Positions 17,653-27,546 of a stretch of 64,000 nt of DNA are shown here, piece after piece. Both the position numbers and the translations under genes were made by a program. The stretch is taken from the NCBI RefSeq assembly GCF_014202645.1, contig NZ_JACHHG010000008.1, positions 1-64,000 on the forward strand, read 5' to 3'. Position 1 is the first letter of the stretch, and every line of letters begins with the position of its first letter. This stretch comes from Deinobacterium chartae (lineage in GTDB: Bacteria; Deinococcota; Deinococci; Deinococcales; Deinococcaceae). The notes below the pieces were generated by a model. It searched no databases, was not told the origin of the DNA, and saw only the letters and a program-made list of their open reading frames with translations.

Positions 17653-18714
17653 TTGAACAGCCTGAATGCCCTTGTTCCCAGCCAGCTCAGCGACCTGTTG
17701 CTCGCCGTTGCTCCTACCCGTCCGGTGTTCATCTGGGGTCCACCCGGCATCGGCAAGTCGGCACTGGTCGAGCAGTTCGCCCTCGAGGTGGGGCTCGAAT
17801 GCGTCTCGCTGCTCGGCAGCCAGCTTGCTCCCGAAGACCTGATCGGCGTGCCGCAGATCTCGGGCGGCAAGACCCGCTTTCATCCGCCCGCACAGATCGC
17901 GCGCGATGTGCCGTACTGCCTGTTTCTGGACGAGCTGAACGCCTGCACCCCCGATGTGCAGAAAGCCTTTTACAGCCTGATCCACGAGCGCCGCATCGGC
18001 GAATACCGCCTGCCCGAGGGTTCGGTGGTGATCGGAGCGGGCAACCGCGCCGAGGACAGCGCCATCGTGCGCCCGATGTCCAGCGCGCTGCTCAACCGCA
18101 TGCTGCACGTGCAGCTCAAGGCGTCGGCGCGCGACTGGCTGGCCTGGGCCTACGGGGCGGGCATTCACCCGCTGGTCCTCGAGTACCTGCAGCAGCGCCC
18201 GGATCACCTGTGGAGCGCGCCGCCCAAGACCGAGGAACCGTTTTCCAGCCCGCGCGCCTGGCACATGCTCAGCGACGCGCTGCACGCTCTGGGCACCCAG
18301 GACGCCTTCTGGGTCGAGGTGGCCGCCGGGGGCTGCCTCTCGTCGCGCCACGCGGTCAGCTTCCGCACCCACCTCAAGCAGACGCGCGGACGTTACCGCC
18401 TCGAGGCCCTGCTTGCAGGCGAGGTCTCCTGGCCGCGTGAGCCGCAGGACCGCGACCTGCTGTACTTCCTGGCGCAGTCGCTGCGCGCCCGGCTGGTCAA
18501 GGAGCTGCCGCCCGAAAAAGCGGGGCTCTCCGGCGAGAACCGCGCTTTTGCCAACCGCGCCAAAACGCTGCTCAAGGAGCTGGCTGCCATCTCGCTCGAG
18601 GTGGCGCAGACCATCGCGGCGGAGAGCGAGGACGGCTCGCACCTGCCCGAGTGGCTGATGGTGGAGCTGGTGCGCGACCTGCCGCGCCTGGTGGAGCGCG
18701 ACCGTGCCCGCTAA
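17653..18714 (+). CDS. MoxR-type AAA+ ATPase
   Basis: This protein is 353 residues from the TTG at 17653, which follows an AAAGGA SD. The frame is open from 17506 but the extra part is not ATPase-like. Walker A is WGPPGIGKSA (about 28-37), Walker B is YCLFLDELNAC, and sensor 1 is VIGAGNRAED with the arginine finger region NRML. It belongs to the MoxR/AAA_5 ATPases, which act with VWA-domain partners as remodelling chaperones. The next gene encodes such a partner and overlaps it by 11 nt. Confidence 0.9.
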   Translation: MNSLNALVPSQLSDLLLAVAPTRPVFIWGPPGIGKSALVEQFALEVGLECVSLLGSQLAPEDLIGVPQISGGKTRFHPPAQIARDVPYCLFLDELNACTPDVQKAFYSLIHERRIGEYRLPEGSVVIGAGNRAEDSAIVRPMSSALLNRMLHVQLKASARDWLAWAYGAGIHPLVLEYLQQRPDHLWSAPPKTEEPFSSPRAWHMLSDALHALGTQDAFWVEVAAGGCLSSRHAVSFRTHLKQTRGRYRLEALLAGEVSWPREPQDRDLLYFLAQSLRARLVKELPPEKAGLSGENRAFANRAKTLLKELAAISLEVAQTIAAESEDGSHLPEWLMVELVRDLPRLVERDRAR

Positions 18715-20482
18715 GCGCCGCACCCAGGCCAACCCGGCCGACGAAGCGTTTCACGCGGCCCTCGAGGCCATCGAGGCGCATCCGCTGCTGAGTGCGCTGG
18801 CCTACCGTGTCCGTACGGACCGGTCAGAAGACAACCGCTGCCCGGATCACGCGCTGGTGATCATTCACTCGGACGGTCACCTGCTCGCCCACCCACGCCG
18901 CCGCGCCGCGCCCGCCGAGTGGATATGGGCGCTGACCCACGCACTGCTGCACCTGGGGCTGGGACACCTCGAGGAGCTGCCGCGCCGCCGCGCGCGCGAG
19001 TGGCAGGCGGCCTGCGACGTCTACGTCACCCGTTTTCTGCACGACCTGGGGCTGGGCCTGCCCCCGCCCGGGGTGGACCCGGCCCGGCTGCCCGCCCTGT
19101 CCGAGGAGCGGCTGTACCAACAGTTCGTGAACGGCGGCATCCCGGCGCACCTCGAGGAGTTGGGCACGGCAGGCAGCAGCCCGGACATGCGCGTAGTTGA
19201 GCTTCCGCCCAAAGCGCAGCCCACCGACTGGGCCGCGCTGCTTGCCCGCGGCATAGCCAGCGCGGTGGCAGGAGCGGTGGACCAGGCCTCGGGGCTGCAG
19301 CGGCGCAGCACCGCGGCCACCCGGGCGCGCGACTGGTTCGTCTCGAGCTATCCGCTGCTGGGCGCTTTGGCAGCGGGTTTCGAGATCATCGAAGATCCGC
19401 TGGTCTGTCAGCGCCTCGACGTCTCGGTTGCGGCCGTGAGCGACGCGGCACGCGAGATCTACCTCAATCCGGCGGCGGGACTGAGCGACCTCGAACTGCG
19501 CTTCGTGATGGCGCACGAACTGCTGCACGTGGGCCTGCGGCACGGGCCACGCGCGCAGGGACGCGACCCGTACCTGTGGAACGTGGCCTGCGACTACATC
19601 ATCAACGCCTGGCTGATCGAGATGCAGGTGGGCGAGCCTCCGGCCATCGGTCTGCTGCACGACCCCGAGCTGGCCGGGATGTCGGCCGAGGAGATCTACG
19701 ACCGGATCTGCCGCGACCTGCGGCGCTACCGTAAACTGGCGACCCTGCGCGGGGCGGGACTGGGCGACCTGCTGGCCCCCTCGAGCGAGCGCTGGTGGGA
19801 GCGCGGCGCGGGCTGCGACCTCGACGCCTTCTACCGCCGCGCGCTCGCCTCGGGCCTCGAGTTTCACCAGGACCAGGGGCGCGGGCTGCTGCCCGCCGGG
19901 CTGGTCGAGGAGATCCGGGCACTCTCGCAGCCGCCGGTTCCCTGGGACGTGCAACTGGCCCGCTGGTTCGACGCACGCTTTCCGCCCGTCGTGCAGCGCC
20001 GCAGCTACGCGCGGCCCAGCCGCAGGCAGTCGGCCACCCCGGACCTGCCCCGTCCCCGGCTGGCCCCCGACCCGCACGAACTCGAGGCGCGCACCTTCGC
20101 CGTCTTGATCGACACCTCCGGCTCGATGGACCGCTTACTGCTGGCCAAAGCGCTGGGAGCCGCCGCCTCATACGCCCTGTCGCGCGACGTGCCCCTTGTG
20201 CGGGTGGTGTTCTGCGACGCCGCCGCGCACGACGCGGGCTACCTCGCTCCCGAGGAGATCGCCGGGCGGGTGCGCGTGCGCGGACGCGGCGGCACCGTGC
20301 TGCAACCGGGCGTGGACCTGCTCGAGCAGGCCCGCGACTTTCCCGAGCGCGGTCCGATCCTGGTCATCACCGACGGGGAATGCGAACCGGAGCTGCGCGT
20401 CCGGCGAGACCATGCTTTCTTGGTTCCGCGCGGAGCCCGTCTGACCTTTCGGGCACGCGGTCCGGTGTTCTACTTCGAGTAG
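18704..20482 (+). CDS. VWA-like protein with duplicated metallopeptidase-like domain
   Basis: This 592-residue partner of the MoxR ATPase starts at a GTG overlapping its stop. The C-terminus is a VWA-like domain with MIDAS motif DTSGSM (470-475). Ahead of it are two zincin-like copies. The second (about 265-300) has HELLH (271-275), His280 and ACD (295-297). The first (about 72-110) has HALLH (79-83), His88 and ACD (103-105), so the catalytic Glu is replaced by Ala. The spacing from first His to the Asp is 26 residues in both. This matches the DUF2201-type putative metallopeptidase plus VWA family. It lies upstream of hen1-pnkp on the same strand; the function is unknown. Confidence 0.88.
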   Translation: MPAKRRTQANPADEAFHAALEAIEAHPLLSALAYRVRTDRSEDNRCPDHALVIIHSDGHLLAHPRRRAAPAEWIWALTHALLHLGLGHLEELPRRRAREWQAACDVYVTRFLHDLGLGLPPPGVDPARLPALSEERLYQQFVNGGIPAHLEELGTAGSSPDMRVVELPPKAQPTDWAALLARGIASAVAGAVDQASGLQRRSTAATRARDWFVSSYPLLGALAAGFEIIEDPLVCQRLDVSVAAVSDAAREIYLNPAAGLSDLELRFVMAHELLHVGLRHGPRAQGRDPYLWNVACDYIINAWLIEMQVGEPPAIGLLHDPELAGMSAEEIYDRICRDLRRYRKLATLRGAGLGDLLAPSSERWWERGAGCDLDAFYRRALASGLEFHQDQGRGLLPAGLVEEIRALSQPPVPWDVQLARWFDARFPPVVQRRSYARPSRRQSATPDLPRPRLAPDPHELEARTFAVLIDTSGSMDRLLLAKALGAAASYALSRDVPLVRVVFCDAAAHDAGYLAPEEIAGRVRVRGRGGTVLQPGVDLLEQARDFPERGPILVITDGECEPELRVRRDHAFLVPRGARLTFRARGPVFYFE

Positions 20483-20599
20483 CGCTACCACCCAGCACCC
20501 CACCCGCCTCCCGTGCCCGGATGTACAACCTCGAGGACGGTCATCCGTTAACCTGAGCCCTGCGCCCCAGGACAAAAACACCACTCCGCAGGAGATTTC

Positions 20600-22033
20600 A
20601 TGCTGCTTTCAATCACCTACCACGGTCCTCAGGCCCGCGATCTGGGCTACCTGCTGCACAAGCACCCGGACCGCCTGCAGCGTTTCAGCCTGCCGTTCGG
20701 ACGAGCGCACGTCTTTTACCCGGAGGTCAACGAGACGCGCTGCACCGCCACCTTGCTGCTCGAGGTGGACCCGGTGGCCTTATCCCGCCGCGCCGAGGGC
20801 CGCAACCCGGGCCTGCCGCTCGAGCCTTACGTCAACGACCGCCCGTATGCCGCGAACAGCTTCTTGAGCGTTGCCCTGGGCGACGTGTACGGCACGGCGC
20901 TCGCCGGGCGCAGCCGCGAGCGGCAAGACCTCGCAGGCACCCCGCTGACCCTCGAGGCTCACCTGCCTGCCCTGCGCGCCCGCCGGGGCGGCGAAGCGCT
21001 CGTGCGGGCACTGTTCGAACCGCTGGGCTACACCGTTCAGACGCGCCGCGTCCCGCTCGAGGAGCGGTTCCCCGAGTGGGGCGAGAGCCCGTACCTCGAA
21101 CTGCGGCTCTCGGGCACGCGGCGGCTGTGCGAACTGCTGGCACACCTGTACGTGCTGATCCCGGTGCTGGATGATGCCAAGCACTACTGGGTGGGCGCAG
21201 ACGAGGTGGAAAAACTGCTGCGGCGCGGCGCGGGCTGGCTCGAGGCGCACCCGGAACGCGAACGCATCGTCAGCCGCTACCTGCGTTACCGCGCCGGCCT
21301 CACCTCGGCGGCCCTCGAGGGCCTGAGCAACCCGGAGGCCCCAGGGGAGCAGGCCCAGGCCGCCGAGAAACAGGAAGACGACCTGCCCGCCGCTCCGGAG
21401 GCCGAAGACGCGGGCACGGCGCGGGTATCGCTGCACGACGAGCGCCTGGACGCCGTGACCGAACTGCTGCTCACCTCGGGGGCGCGGCGCGTGCTCGACC
21501 TGGGCTGCGGCGAGGGTAAGCTGTTACGGCGACTGGCAGCGCGCAGCGAATTCCAGCAGATCGTGGGCGTGGACCTCTCGCGTCAGGCCCTGGCCATCGC
21601 CGCACGCCGCCTCGAGCGGCTGTCCGAGCGCTCGCGCTCACGCGTACGGCTGCTGCACGGCTCGCTGACCTACAACGACCGCCGCCTGCGCGGTTTTGAC
21701 GCGGCCGCGCTGGTCGAGGTGATCGAACACCTCGAGCCGCACCGCCTGGGAGCCCTCGAGGCCTCGGTATTCGGGTCGGCCCGCCCGAGGCGGGTGGTGG
21801 TTACCACTCCCAACGCCGACTACAACGTGTTGTTCGAGAATCACACCCCCGGGCACCTGCGGCACGCCGACCACCGCTTCGAGTGGACCCGCGCCGAGTT
21901 CGAGGGCTGGGCCAGCGGCGTGGCCCTGCGGCACGGCTACCGGGTCGCTTTCTTGGGCCTGGGTCCCGCGACCGAGACGACCGGGGCCATCACCCAGGCA
22001 GCGGTGTTCGACCTCGAGGAGAAAAACCTATGA
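20600..22033 (+). CDS. hen1: Hen1, RNA 3'-terminal 2'-O-methyltransferase
   Basis: Bacterial Hen1 methylates the 2'-OH at the 3' end of a cleaved RNA before it is sealed, making the repaired RNA resistant to renewed cutting. The 477 residues show the N-terminal half specific to bacterial Hen1 (about 1-240), a charged linker (about 240-275), and the methyltransferase domain with VLDLGCGEGKLL (about 298-309). The metal-binding set E373, E376 and H377 (EVIEHLEPH) is completed by His425 (HADHRF). The ATG has a GCAGGAGA SD. Its stop overlaps the pnkp start. Confidence 0.95.
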   Translation: MLLSITYHGPQARDLGYLLHKHPDRLQRFSLPFGRAHVFYPEVNETRCTATLLLEVDPVALSRRAEGRNPGLPLEPYVNDRPYAANSFLSVALGDVYGTALAGRSRERQDLAGTPLTLEAHLPALRARRGGEALVRALFEPLGYTVQTRRVPLEERFPEWGESPYLELRLSGTRRLCELLAHLYVLIPVLDDAKHYWVGADEVEKLLRRGAGWLEAHPERERIVSRYLRYRAGLTSAALEGLSNPEAPGEQAQAAEKQEDDLPAAPEAEDAGTARVSLHDERLDAVTELLLTSGARRVLDLGCGEGKLLRRLAARSEFQQIVGVDLSRQALAIAARRLERLSERSRSRVRLLHGSLTYNDRRLRGFDAAALVEVIEHLEPHRLGALEASVFGSARPRRVVVTTPNADYNVLFENHTPGHLRHADHRFEWTRAEFEGWASGVALRHGYRVAFLGLGPATETTGAITQAAVFDLEEKNL

Positions 22034-24558
22034 TCCTGTCCGTTCCAGATCCCAGCCTGGTGGTCCTCATGGGCGCTTCGGGCTCGGGCAAGTCGAGTTT
22101 CGCAGGCCAGCACTTCGGACCCAGCGAGGTGCTGTCCTCGGATTTTTTCCGGTGGGTGGTCGCCAACGACGAAACCGACCAGAGTGCCACCGAGGCGGCC
22201 TTTGAGCTGCTGCACCTCGCCCTGCACAAGCGCCTCGAGCGCGGTCTGCTGACGGTCGTAGACGCCACCAACGTGCAAAAAAGTGCGCGCGCCGCGCTGG
22301 TGCGTATCGCCAAGGAGCACGACCTGTTCGCGGTGGCGATCGCCCTCGACCTGCCCGAGGAGGTCTGTCAGGCCCGCAACGAGGGCCGCGCGAACCGTGC
22401 TTTTGGGCCACAGGTGGTCCGCCGCCACGTGCGTGACCTGCGCGCCTCGCTGCGCGGCCTCGAGCGCGAGGGATTCAGGGAGGTTCACGTGCTGCGCTCG
22501 AGCGCGGAGGTCGACGCGGCCCGCGTGGAGCGCCGCCCGTTGCGGACCGACCGCCGCCTCGAGCGGGGTCCTTTTGACATCATCGGCGACATCCACGGCT
22601 GCCTCGAAGAGACCCTCGAGTTGCTGGGGCGTCTGGGCTACGCGCGGCAGGCGGACGGTTCGGTCATCCCGCCCGAGGGACGCCGCGCGATCTTCCTGGG
22701 CGACTTGGTGGACCGTGGACCCGACCCGGTGGGCGCGCTGCGGCTGGTGATGGGGATGGTGGCCTCGGGGGCCGCGCTGTGCGTGCCGGGCAACCACGAC
22801 GTCAAGCTGGCCCGGGCCTTGAGCGGCAGAAAAGTCACCCGCAACCATGGGCTGGCCGAGACCATGGCGGCCCTCGAGGCCCAGAGCGGCGAGTTTCAGG
22901 GCGAGGTGCGCCGCTTCATCGAGTCGCTCACCAGCCACTACGTGCTCGACGGTGGCGCGCTGGTGGTTGCGCACGCCGGTCTGCCCGCGCGTTTCCAGGG
23001 CCGCTCGTCGGGCCGGGTGCGCGAGTTCGCGCTGTACGGCGACGTCACCGGCGAGACCGACGCGTACGGCCTGCCGGTGCGGCGCGACTGGGCCGCAGAC
23101 TACCGCGGGCAGGCGGCGGTCGTGTACGGCCACACCCCGGTTCATGAACCCCGGTGGGTGAACGGGGCCATCGACATCGACACCGGCTGCGCCTTCGGGG
23201 GGCGGCTCACCGCGCTGCGCTGGCCCGAGCGCGAACTGGTCTCGGTCCCGGCCCGCGCCACCTACGCGGTCCCCGCGCGTCCGCTACTCGCCGCTGGGCC
23301 TGGCGGCCCCTACGGCTCCGCGCCGCTCGATCTCGCGGACTTCAGCGGCCGGGTGCGCCTGGAAACACGTCTGGGTCCCACCGTGATCCTGACCGAGGCC
23401 CAGAGTGCCGCGGCCCTCGAGGTCCTGGGGCGTTTCGCGGTGGACCCGCGCTGGCTGGTGTACCTGCCGCCCACCATGTCTCCCCCGGAAACGCGGCGCG
23501 AGGGAAACTTGCTCGAGCATCCGCTCGAGGCTTTCGCGCACTACCGCGCGCAGGGAATCGAGCGGGTGGTCCTCGAGGAGAAGCACATGGGGTCGCGTTG
23601 CGTGGCGGTGGTGTGCCGCGATGAGGCCGCCGTGCGCCGCCGCTTCGGCGAGGTCTCCGGACTGGGCATGCTGTACACCCGCAGCGGACGACGCTTTTTT
23701 GACAACGATGCCCTGGAGGAGGCCGCTCTCGAGGCCCTGCGCGCCGGCATGGAACGCTCGGGGCTGTGGGAGGAACTGAACACCGACTGGGTGGTGCTCG
23801 ACGCCGAACTGCTGCCCTGGACCGCCAAGGCCCAGCAACTGGTGCGCCAGCAGTACGCGGCGGTCTCGGCTGCGGCCAGCGCCGACCTCGCGGCCGCCGA
23901 GACCGCTCTGGCGGCCGCCTCGGCCAGAGGCGTGGACCTGGAAGACCTGCTCGAGGGTACACGCCGACGCACGGGCCGCGTGCGCGCCTACCGCGAGGCG
24001 TTTTTGCGCTACTGCGGCCCGGCCGGGACACTGGGCGACTTGCGGCTCGCCCCGTTTCACCTGCTGGCCTCCGAGGGTGCAGTGCACGCGGACAAACCTC
24101 ACGCCTGGCACCTCGAGCAGCTCGAGCGGCTGTCCCGGGCCGCGCCCGAATTCGTGCAGTCCACCCGGGCCCGCTGGGTGGACCTGTCGGACGAGGCCAG
24201 CGTGGCCCGGGGCGTGGCGTGGTGGGAAGACCTCACCCGCGCGGGCGGCGAGGGCGTGGTGGTCAAGCCCGAAAGCTTCGTGGCGCGCGGCCCCAAAGGG
24301 CTGGTGCAGCCGGGCATCAAGGTGCGTGGGCGCGAATACCTGCGCATCATCTACGGCCCCGAGTACACCGCACCCGAGCACCTGGAGCGGCTGCGGTCGC
24401 GCGCGGTGGGGGCCAAGCGCGCACGGGCACTGCGCGAGTTCGCGCTGGGCCTCGAGGGCCTGCAGCACTTCGTGGAAGGTTCGGCGCTGTGGCAGGTGCA
24501 CCGCTACGCGCTGGGGGTGATGGGCCTCGAGGCGGACCCGATGGACCCGAGGCTGTAG
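22030..24558 (+). CDS. pnkp: Pnkp, polynucleotide kinase-phosphatase/ligase
   Basis: Pnkp heals and seals broken RNA: 5'-kinase, 3'-phosphatase and ligase-like activities in one chain. The ATG at 22030 overlaps the hen1 stop (ATGA) and gives 842 residues. Kinase P-loop: GASGSGKSS (15-23). Calcineurin-type phosphatase: GDIHG (186-190), GDLVDRG (224-230) and GNHD (254-257). Adenylyltransferase/ligase: EEKHMGSR with Lys518, then EGVVVKPE. All key residues are present, so the system looks intact. In Clostridium thermocellum, Pnkp-Hen1 repairs ribotoxin-cleaved tRNA. Confidence 0.96.
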   Translation: MILSVPDPSLVVLMGASGSGKSSFAGQHFGPSEVLSSDFFRWVVANDETDQSATEAAFELLHLALHKRLERGLLTVVDATNVQKSARAALVRIAKEHDLFAVAIALDLPEEVCQARNEGRANRAFGPQVVRRHVRDLRASLRGLEREGFREVHVLRSSAEVDAARVERRPLRTDRRLERGPFDIIGDIHGCLEETLELLGRLGYARQADGSVIPPEGRRAIFLGDLVDRGPDPVGALRLVMGMVASGAALCVPGNHDVKLARALSGRKVTRNHGLAETMAALEAQSGEFQGEVRRFIESLTSHYVLDGGALVVAHAGLPARFQGRSSGRVREFALYGDVTGETDAYGLPVRRDWAADYRGQAAVVYGHTPVHEPRWVNGAIDIDTGCAFGGRLTALRWPERELVSVPARATYAVPARPLLAAGPGGPYGSAPLDLADFSGRVRLETRLGPTVILTEAQSAAALEVLGRFAVDPRWLVYLPPTMSPPETRREGNLLEHPLEAFAHYRAQGIERVVLEEKHMGSRCVAVVCRDEAAVRRRFGEVSGLGMLYTRSGRRFFDNDALEEAALEALRAGMERSGLWEELNTDWVVLDAELLPWTAKAQQLVRQQYAAVSAAASADLAAAETALAAASARGVDLEDLLEGTRRRTGRVRAYREAFLRYCGPAGTLGDLRLAPFHLLASEGAVHADKPHAWHLEQLERLSRAAPEFVQSTRARWVDLSDEASVARGVAWWEDLTRAGGEGVVVKPESFVARGPKGLVQPGIKVRGREYLRIIYGPEYTAPEHLERLRSRAVGAKRARALREFALGLEGLQHFVEGSALWQVHRYALGVMGLEADPMDPRL

Positions 24559-24588
24559 CGCGTGCACCTGCCCGCGGGCCGCGGGCAC

Positions 24589-24667
24589 TTGACAGCGCGG
24601 CCCCGGTGTGAGAACAGGAGGGGCTTGACACGGCGGGCTTGAGTGTGAGATAGGGGCGTGCTAAACT
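24589..24667 (+). promoter_or_regulatory. Tandem promoters of rplU-rpmA
   Basis: The best match is TTGAGT (24639-24644), 17 bp, TAAACT (24662-24667). Two further TTGACA hexamers lie at 24589-24594 and 24625-24630, 36 bp apart, each followed by GTGTGAGA (24606-24613 and 24643-24650). This makes an imperfect direct repeat that looks like stacked promoters or activator sites. Confidence 0.6.
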
Positions 24668-24740
24668 CTTACGTTGGAACCCGCGTCGGCGGGCATTTCG
24701 GGTGTCGCGCGCGGAAAGTGCAAGACCAGAGGGAGTTAAC
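24668..24740 (+). promoter_or_regulatory. rplU 5' leader with hairpin
   Basis: The untranslated leader between the promoter and the L21 start contains a CCCGC/GCGGG hairpin with a GTCG loop around 24678-24693. It could be an autoregulatory L21-binding leader; this is inference from position only. Confidence 0.3.
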
Positions 24741-25040
24741 ATGTTTGCAATCATCACGAGCGGTGGAAAGCAGTACCGCGTGCAGGAAGGCGACGTCATC
24801 CGGGTCGAGAAGCTCAAGGGTGACGCGGGCGAAAAGGTCGAGTTCAAGCCGCTGCTGATCGGCGGCGAGCAGACCCTGATCGGCGAGGCCGTGGCGGGTG
24901 CGGTGGTCAACGCCGAAGTCGTTTCGCACGGCCGCGGCGAAAAGATCTACATCCGCAAGTACAAGAGCGGTATCCAGTACCGCCGCCGCAACGGTCATCG
25001 CCAGGACTTCACGGCGATCAAGATCACCGGCATCAAGTAA
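24741..25040 (+). CDS. rplU: 50S ribosomal protein L21
   Basis: This 99-residue protein is L21 of the large ribosomal subunit, with the invariant start [18 protein letters not shown] and the basic C-terminus containing [16 protein letters not shown]. The ATG at 24741 follows GAGGGAGTTAAC. An in-frame extension to 24702 has no support. It is followed at 77 nt by rpmA, the universal rplU-rpmA pair. Confidence 0.97.
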   Translation: MFAIITSGGKQYRVQEGDVIRVEKLKGDAGEKVEFKPLLIGGEQTLIGEAVAGAVVNAEVVSHGRGEKIYIRKYKSGIQYRRRNGHRQDFTAIKITGIK

Positions 25041-25117
25041 TTCTGCCGCGCCACGCCGGACCATCCGGCACGGACGCAGCGCAGCGGGGGGCTTCCCCGC
25101 TCCAGAGGTGACATCTC

Positions 25118-25387
<270 letters not shown>

Positions 25388-25426
25388 GGCCTCAGCCGAC
25401 GCACCGCGTCTGCTGCCACTCACCCA

Positions 25427-25454
25427 CGGGGGCCTGAGGCCCCCGCTGTTTTTT
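25427..25454 (+). terminator. Terminator/attenuator between rpmA and obgE
   Basis: CGGGGGCC (25427-25434), loop TGA, GGCCCCCG (25438-25445), then CTGTTTTTT. The obgE SD GGAGG follows at once (25455-25459), so read-through here sets obgE expression relative to the ribosomal proteins. Confidence 0.8.
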
Positions 25455-25463
25455 GGAGGCCGC

Positions 25464-26774
25464 ATGGCTTTTCGTGACGTTCTGGAAATTGAAGTTATCG
25501 CCGGGGACGGTGGCGAAGGCTCCATGAGCTTTTTCCGGGCCAAGTACCTGCCCAAGGGCGGCCCGGACGGCGGCCACGGGGGGAAGGGCGGCAGCGTGCT
25601 GCTGCGCGCGGTTGACAACGTGGCCAGCCTCGACGCCCTGGTCGGCAAGCGCAAGTTCCGCGCCGAGAGCGGGCGCTACGGCGAAGGTCGCCTGCGCCAG
25701 GGCGCCGATGGCGCGGACCTGGTCATCGACGTGCCGGTGGGCACCACCGCCTTCGATGTGGACACCGGACGGGTCATCGCCGACCTCACCGAGGTCGGTC
25801 AGGTCAAGGTGATCGCCAAGGGTGGCAGCGGCGGTCGTGGCAACTCGGCCTTTGTCTCCCCCACCCGGCAGGCCCCGCGCTTCTCCGAGCTCGGCACTCC
25901 CGGCGAGCGCCGCCGCATTCGCCTCGAGCTGCGCCTGATCGCCGACGTGGGTCTGGTCGGCTACCCCAACGCGGGCAAGTCGAGCCTGCTGGCCGCGCTC
26001 TCGCGCGCCAACCCCGAGATCGCCGACTACCCCTTTACGACCCTCGCCCCGATCCTGGGCGTGGTCACCCGGGGTCAGGATTGGGGCGAGCAGCGCTTCA
26101 CCCTGGCCGACATCCCCGGCATCATCGAAGGTGCTTCGGAAGGCAAGGGGCTGGGCCTCGAGTTCCTGCGGCACATCTCGCGCACCCGTCTGCTGGTGTA
26201 CGTCCTGGACGTGAGCCGCGACCCGGTGACCGAGCTGGAGAACCTGCAGTCCGAACTGCGCTCGTACGACCCCAGCCTGCTCGAGTCCGCCGCGCTGGTG
26301 GTGCTGAACAAGATCGACCTGGTCGAACCCGATATCGTGCAGATGGTAACCGAGGAGTTGCAAGACGTCGGCCTGCCGATTCTGGCGGTCAGTGCTCAGC
26401 ACGGCGACAACCTCGAGACGTTGCGCGAGACCCTGTTCGACCTGCTGCCTTCGCGCGAGCTGTGGGCCCAGAGCCACGCCCTCGAGGAAGAACCGGAGGT
26501 CGTGCGCGCCCAGCCGCTGCGGGTGTCGCTGCGCATCGACACCAACCGCCAGGGCGAGCAGGAGCGCACCTGGGACGTGGAGGGCGGTCCTTTCGCCGAG
26601 CGTCTTACCCGTCTCTCGCGGCACCTCGAGGACGCCTCGGAATACCTGCAGAACTTCTTCAAGCGCGAGGGGCTCTACAGCGCGCTCAAACGCGCCGGTG
26701 CCCGCGAGGGCGACACGGTGAACATCAGCGGCTTCCAGTTCGAGTACTTCTCGGACGACAAGAAACAGGAGTAA
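25464..26774 (+). CDS. obgE: GTPase ObgE/CgtA
   Basis: This essential GTPase is involved in 50S ribosome assembly and stress control. The 436 residues contain the glycine-rich Obg fold (about 1-158, e.g. [14 protein letters not shown]) and the G domain with [18 protein letters not shown] and NKIDLV. A C-terminal OCT domain (about 345-425) is present, as in Thermus and Bacillus. It follows rpmA through a terminator that would allow partial read-through. Confidence 0.97.
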   Translation: MAFRDVLEIEVIAGDGGEGSMSFFRAKYLPKGGPDGGHGGKGGSVLLRAVDNVASLDALVGKRKFRAESGRYGEGRLRQGADGADLVIDVPVGTTAFDVDTGRVIADLTEVGQVKVIAKGGSGGRGNSAFVSPTRQAPRFSELGTPGERRRIRLELRLIADVGLVGYPNAGKSSLLAALSRANPEIADYPFTTLAPILGVVTRGQDWGEQRFTLADIPGIIEGASEGKGLGLEFLRHISRTRLLVYVLDVSRDPVTELENLQSELRSYDPSLLESAALVVLNKIDLVEPDIVQMVTEELQDVGLPILAVSAQHGDNLETLRETLFDLLPSRELWAQSHALEEEPEVVRAQPLRVSLRIDTNRQGEQERTWDVEGGPFAERLTRLSRHLEDASEYLQNFFKREGLYSALKRAGAREGDTVNISGFQFEYFSDDKKQE

Positions 26775-26864
26775 ACGGTCTGAGCGGGCGTTGCTCGCTG
26801 TCTTTCGGGAACCGTCCGCTCGCGGACCGCTCGGAACCCAGACCCACCCCAGGAAATTTTTCGT

Positions 26865-27545
26865 ATGAACATCGGTCTGCTGGGCGGCTCTTTTGACCCG
26901 GTCCACCTCGGTCACCTGCTGGTGGCGATCGAGGCGGGCTACCGCCTGGGTCTGGACCGGGTGTGGCTGCTCCCGGCGCGTGAGTCCCCGGGCAAAGCTC
27001 CTCCGGCTGCGGCTCACCACCGTCTGGCCATGCTGGAAATCGCGGCGCAGGCAGACCCGATCCTCGAGGTGTGCGCGCTGGAGTTCGAGCTTCCGGCGCC
27101 TTCTTATACCTACCGTACCCTCGAGGCGCTGCAGGCACGCCATCCGGAGCTGCGTTTCTCGCTGATCCTGGGCATGGACGCGCTGTTGGGCCTGCCCGGG
27201 TGGCGCGATGCGCAGCGGGTACTGGAGCTCGCGCACGTGGTGGGCGTGACCCGCCCGGGCTTCGCGGCGTCCGGGATCAGCGAGCGCATTGTGAAGCCTG
27301 GGGGACTGTACCCGGGTGCGCTACGGTATAATGCGTATCATGATGGGCTCCCCCCTGGGCCAACACCTTCGTCCGGGCCGAGGGAGCTGCGTTTCGAGAG
27401 AGGCGCGAGCCTGATCACCGTACCAGCCTTCGAGGTTTCCAGCCGCGAGGTCCGAAGGCGGGTAAAGGCGTCCGAGCCGATCACGCATCTGGTTCCGAGA
27501 GGAGTCGCGGACTATCTATCCACCCACCAGCTTTACCGATCCTGA
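26865..27545 (+). CDS. nadD: Nicotinate-nucleotide adenylyltransferase
   Basis: NadD adenylates nicotinate mononucleotide in NAD synthesis. The 226-residue protein has the N-terminal GGSFDPVHLGHLLVA motif and C-terminal SSREVRRRV, the nucleotidyltransferase signature equivalent to the family ISSTxIR. A roughly 25-residue insertion around 140-170 (GGLYPGALRYNAY) is less usual. The start has an AGGAA SD. It is followed by yqeK one nucleotide after the stop codon. Confidence 0.95.
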   Translation: MNIGLLGGSFDPVHLGHLLVAIEAGYRLGLDRVWLLPARESPGKAPPAAAHHRLAMLEIAAQADPILEVCALEFELPAPSYTYRTLEALQARHPELRFSLILGMDALLGLPGWRDAQRVLELAHVVGVTRPGFAASGISERIVKPGGLYPGALRYNAYHDGLPPGPTPSSGPRELRFERGASLITVPAFEVSSREVRRRVKASEPITHLVPRGVADYLSTHQLYRS

Positions 27546-27546
27546 C

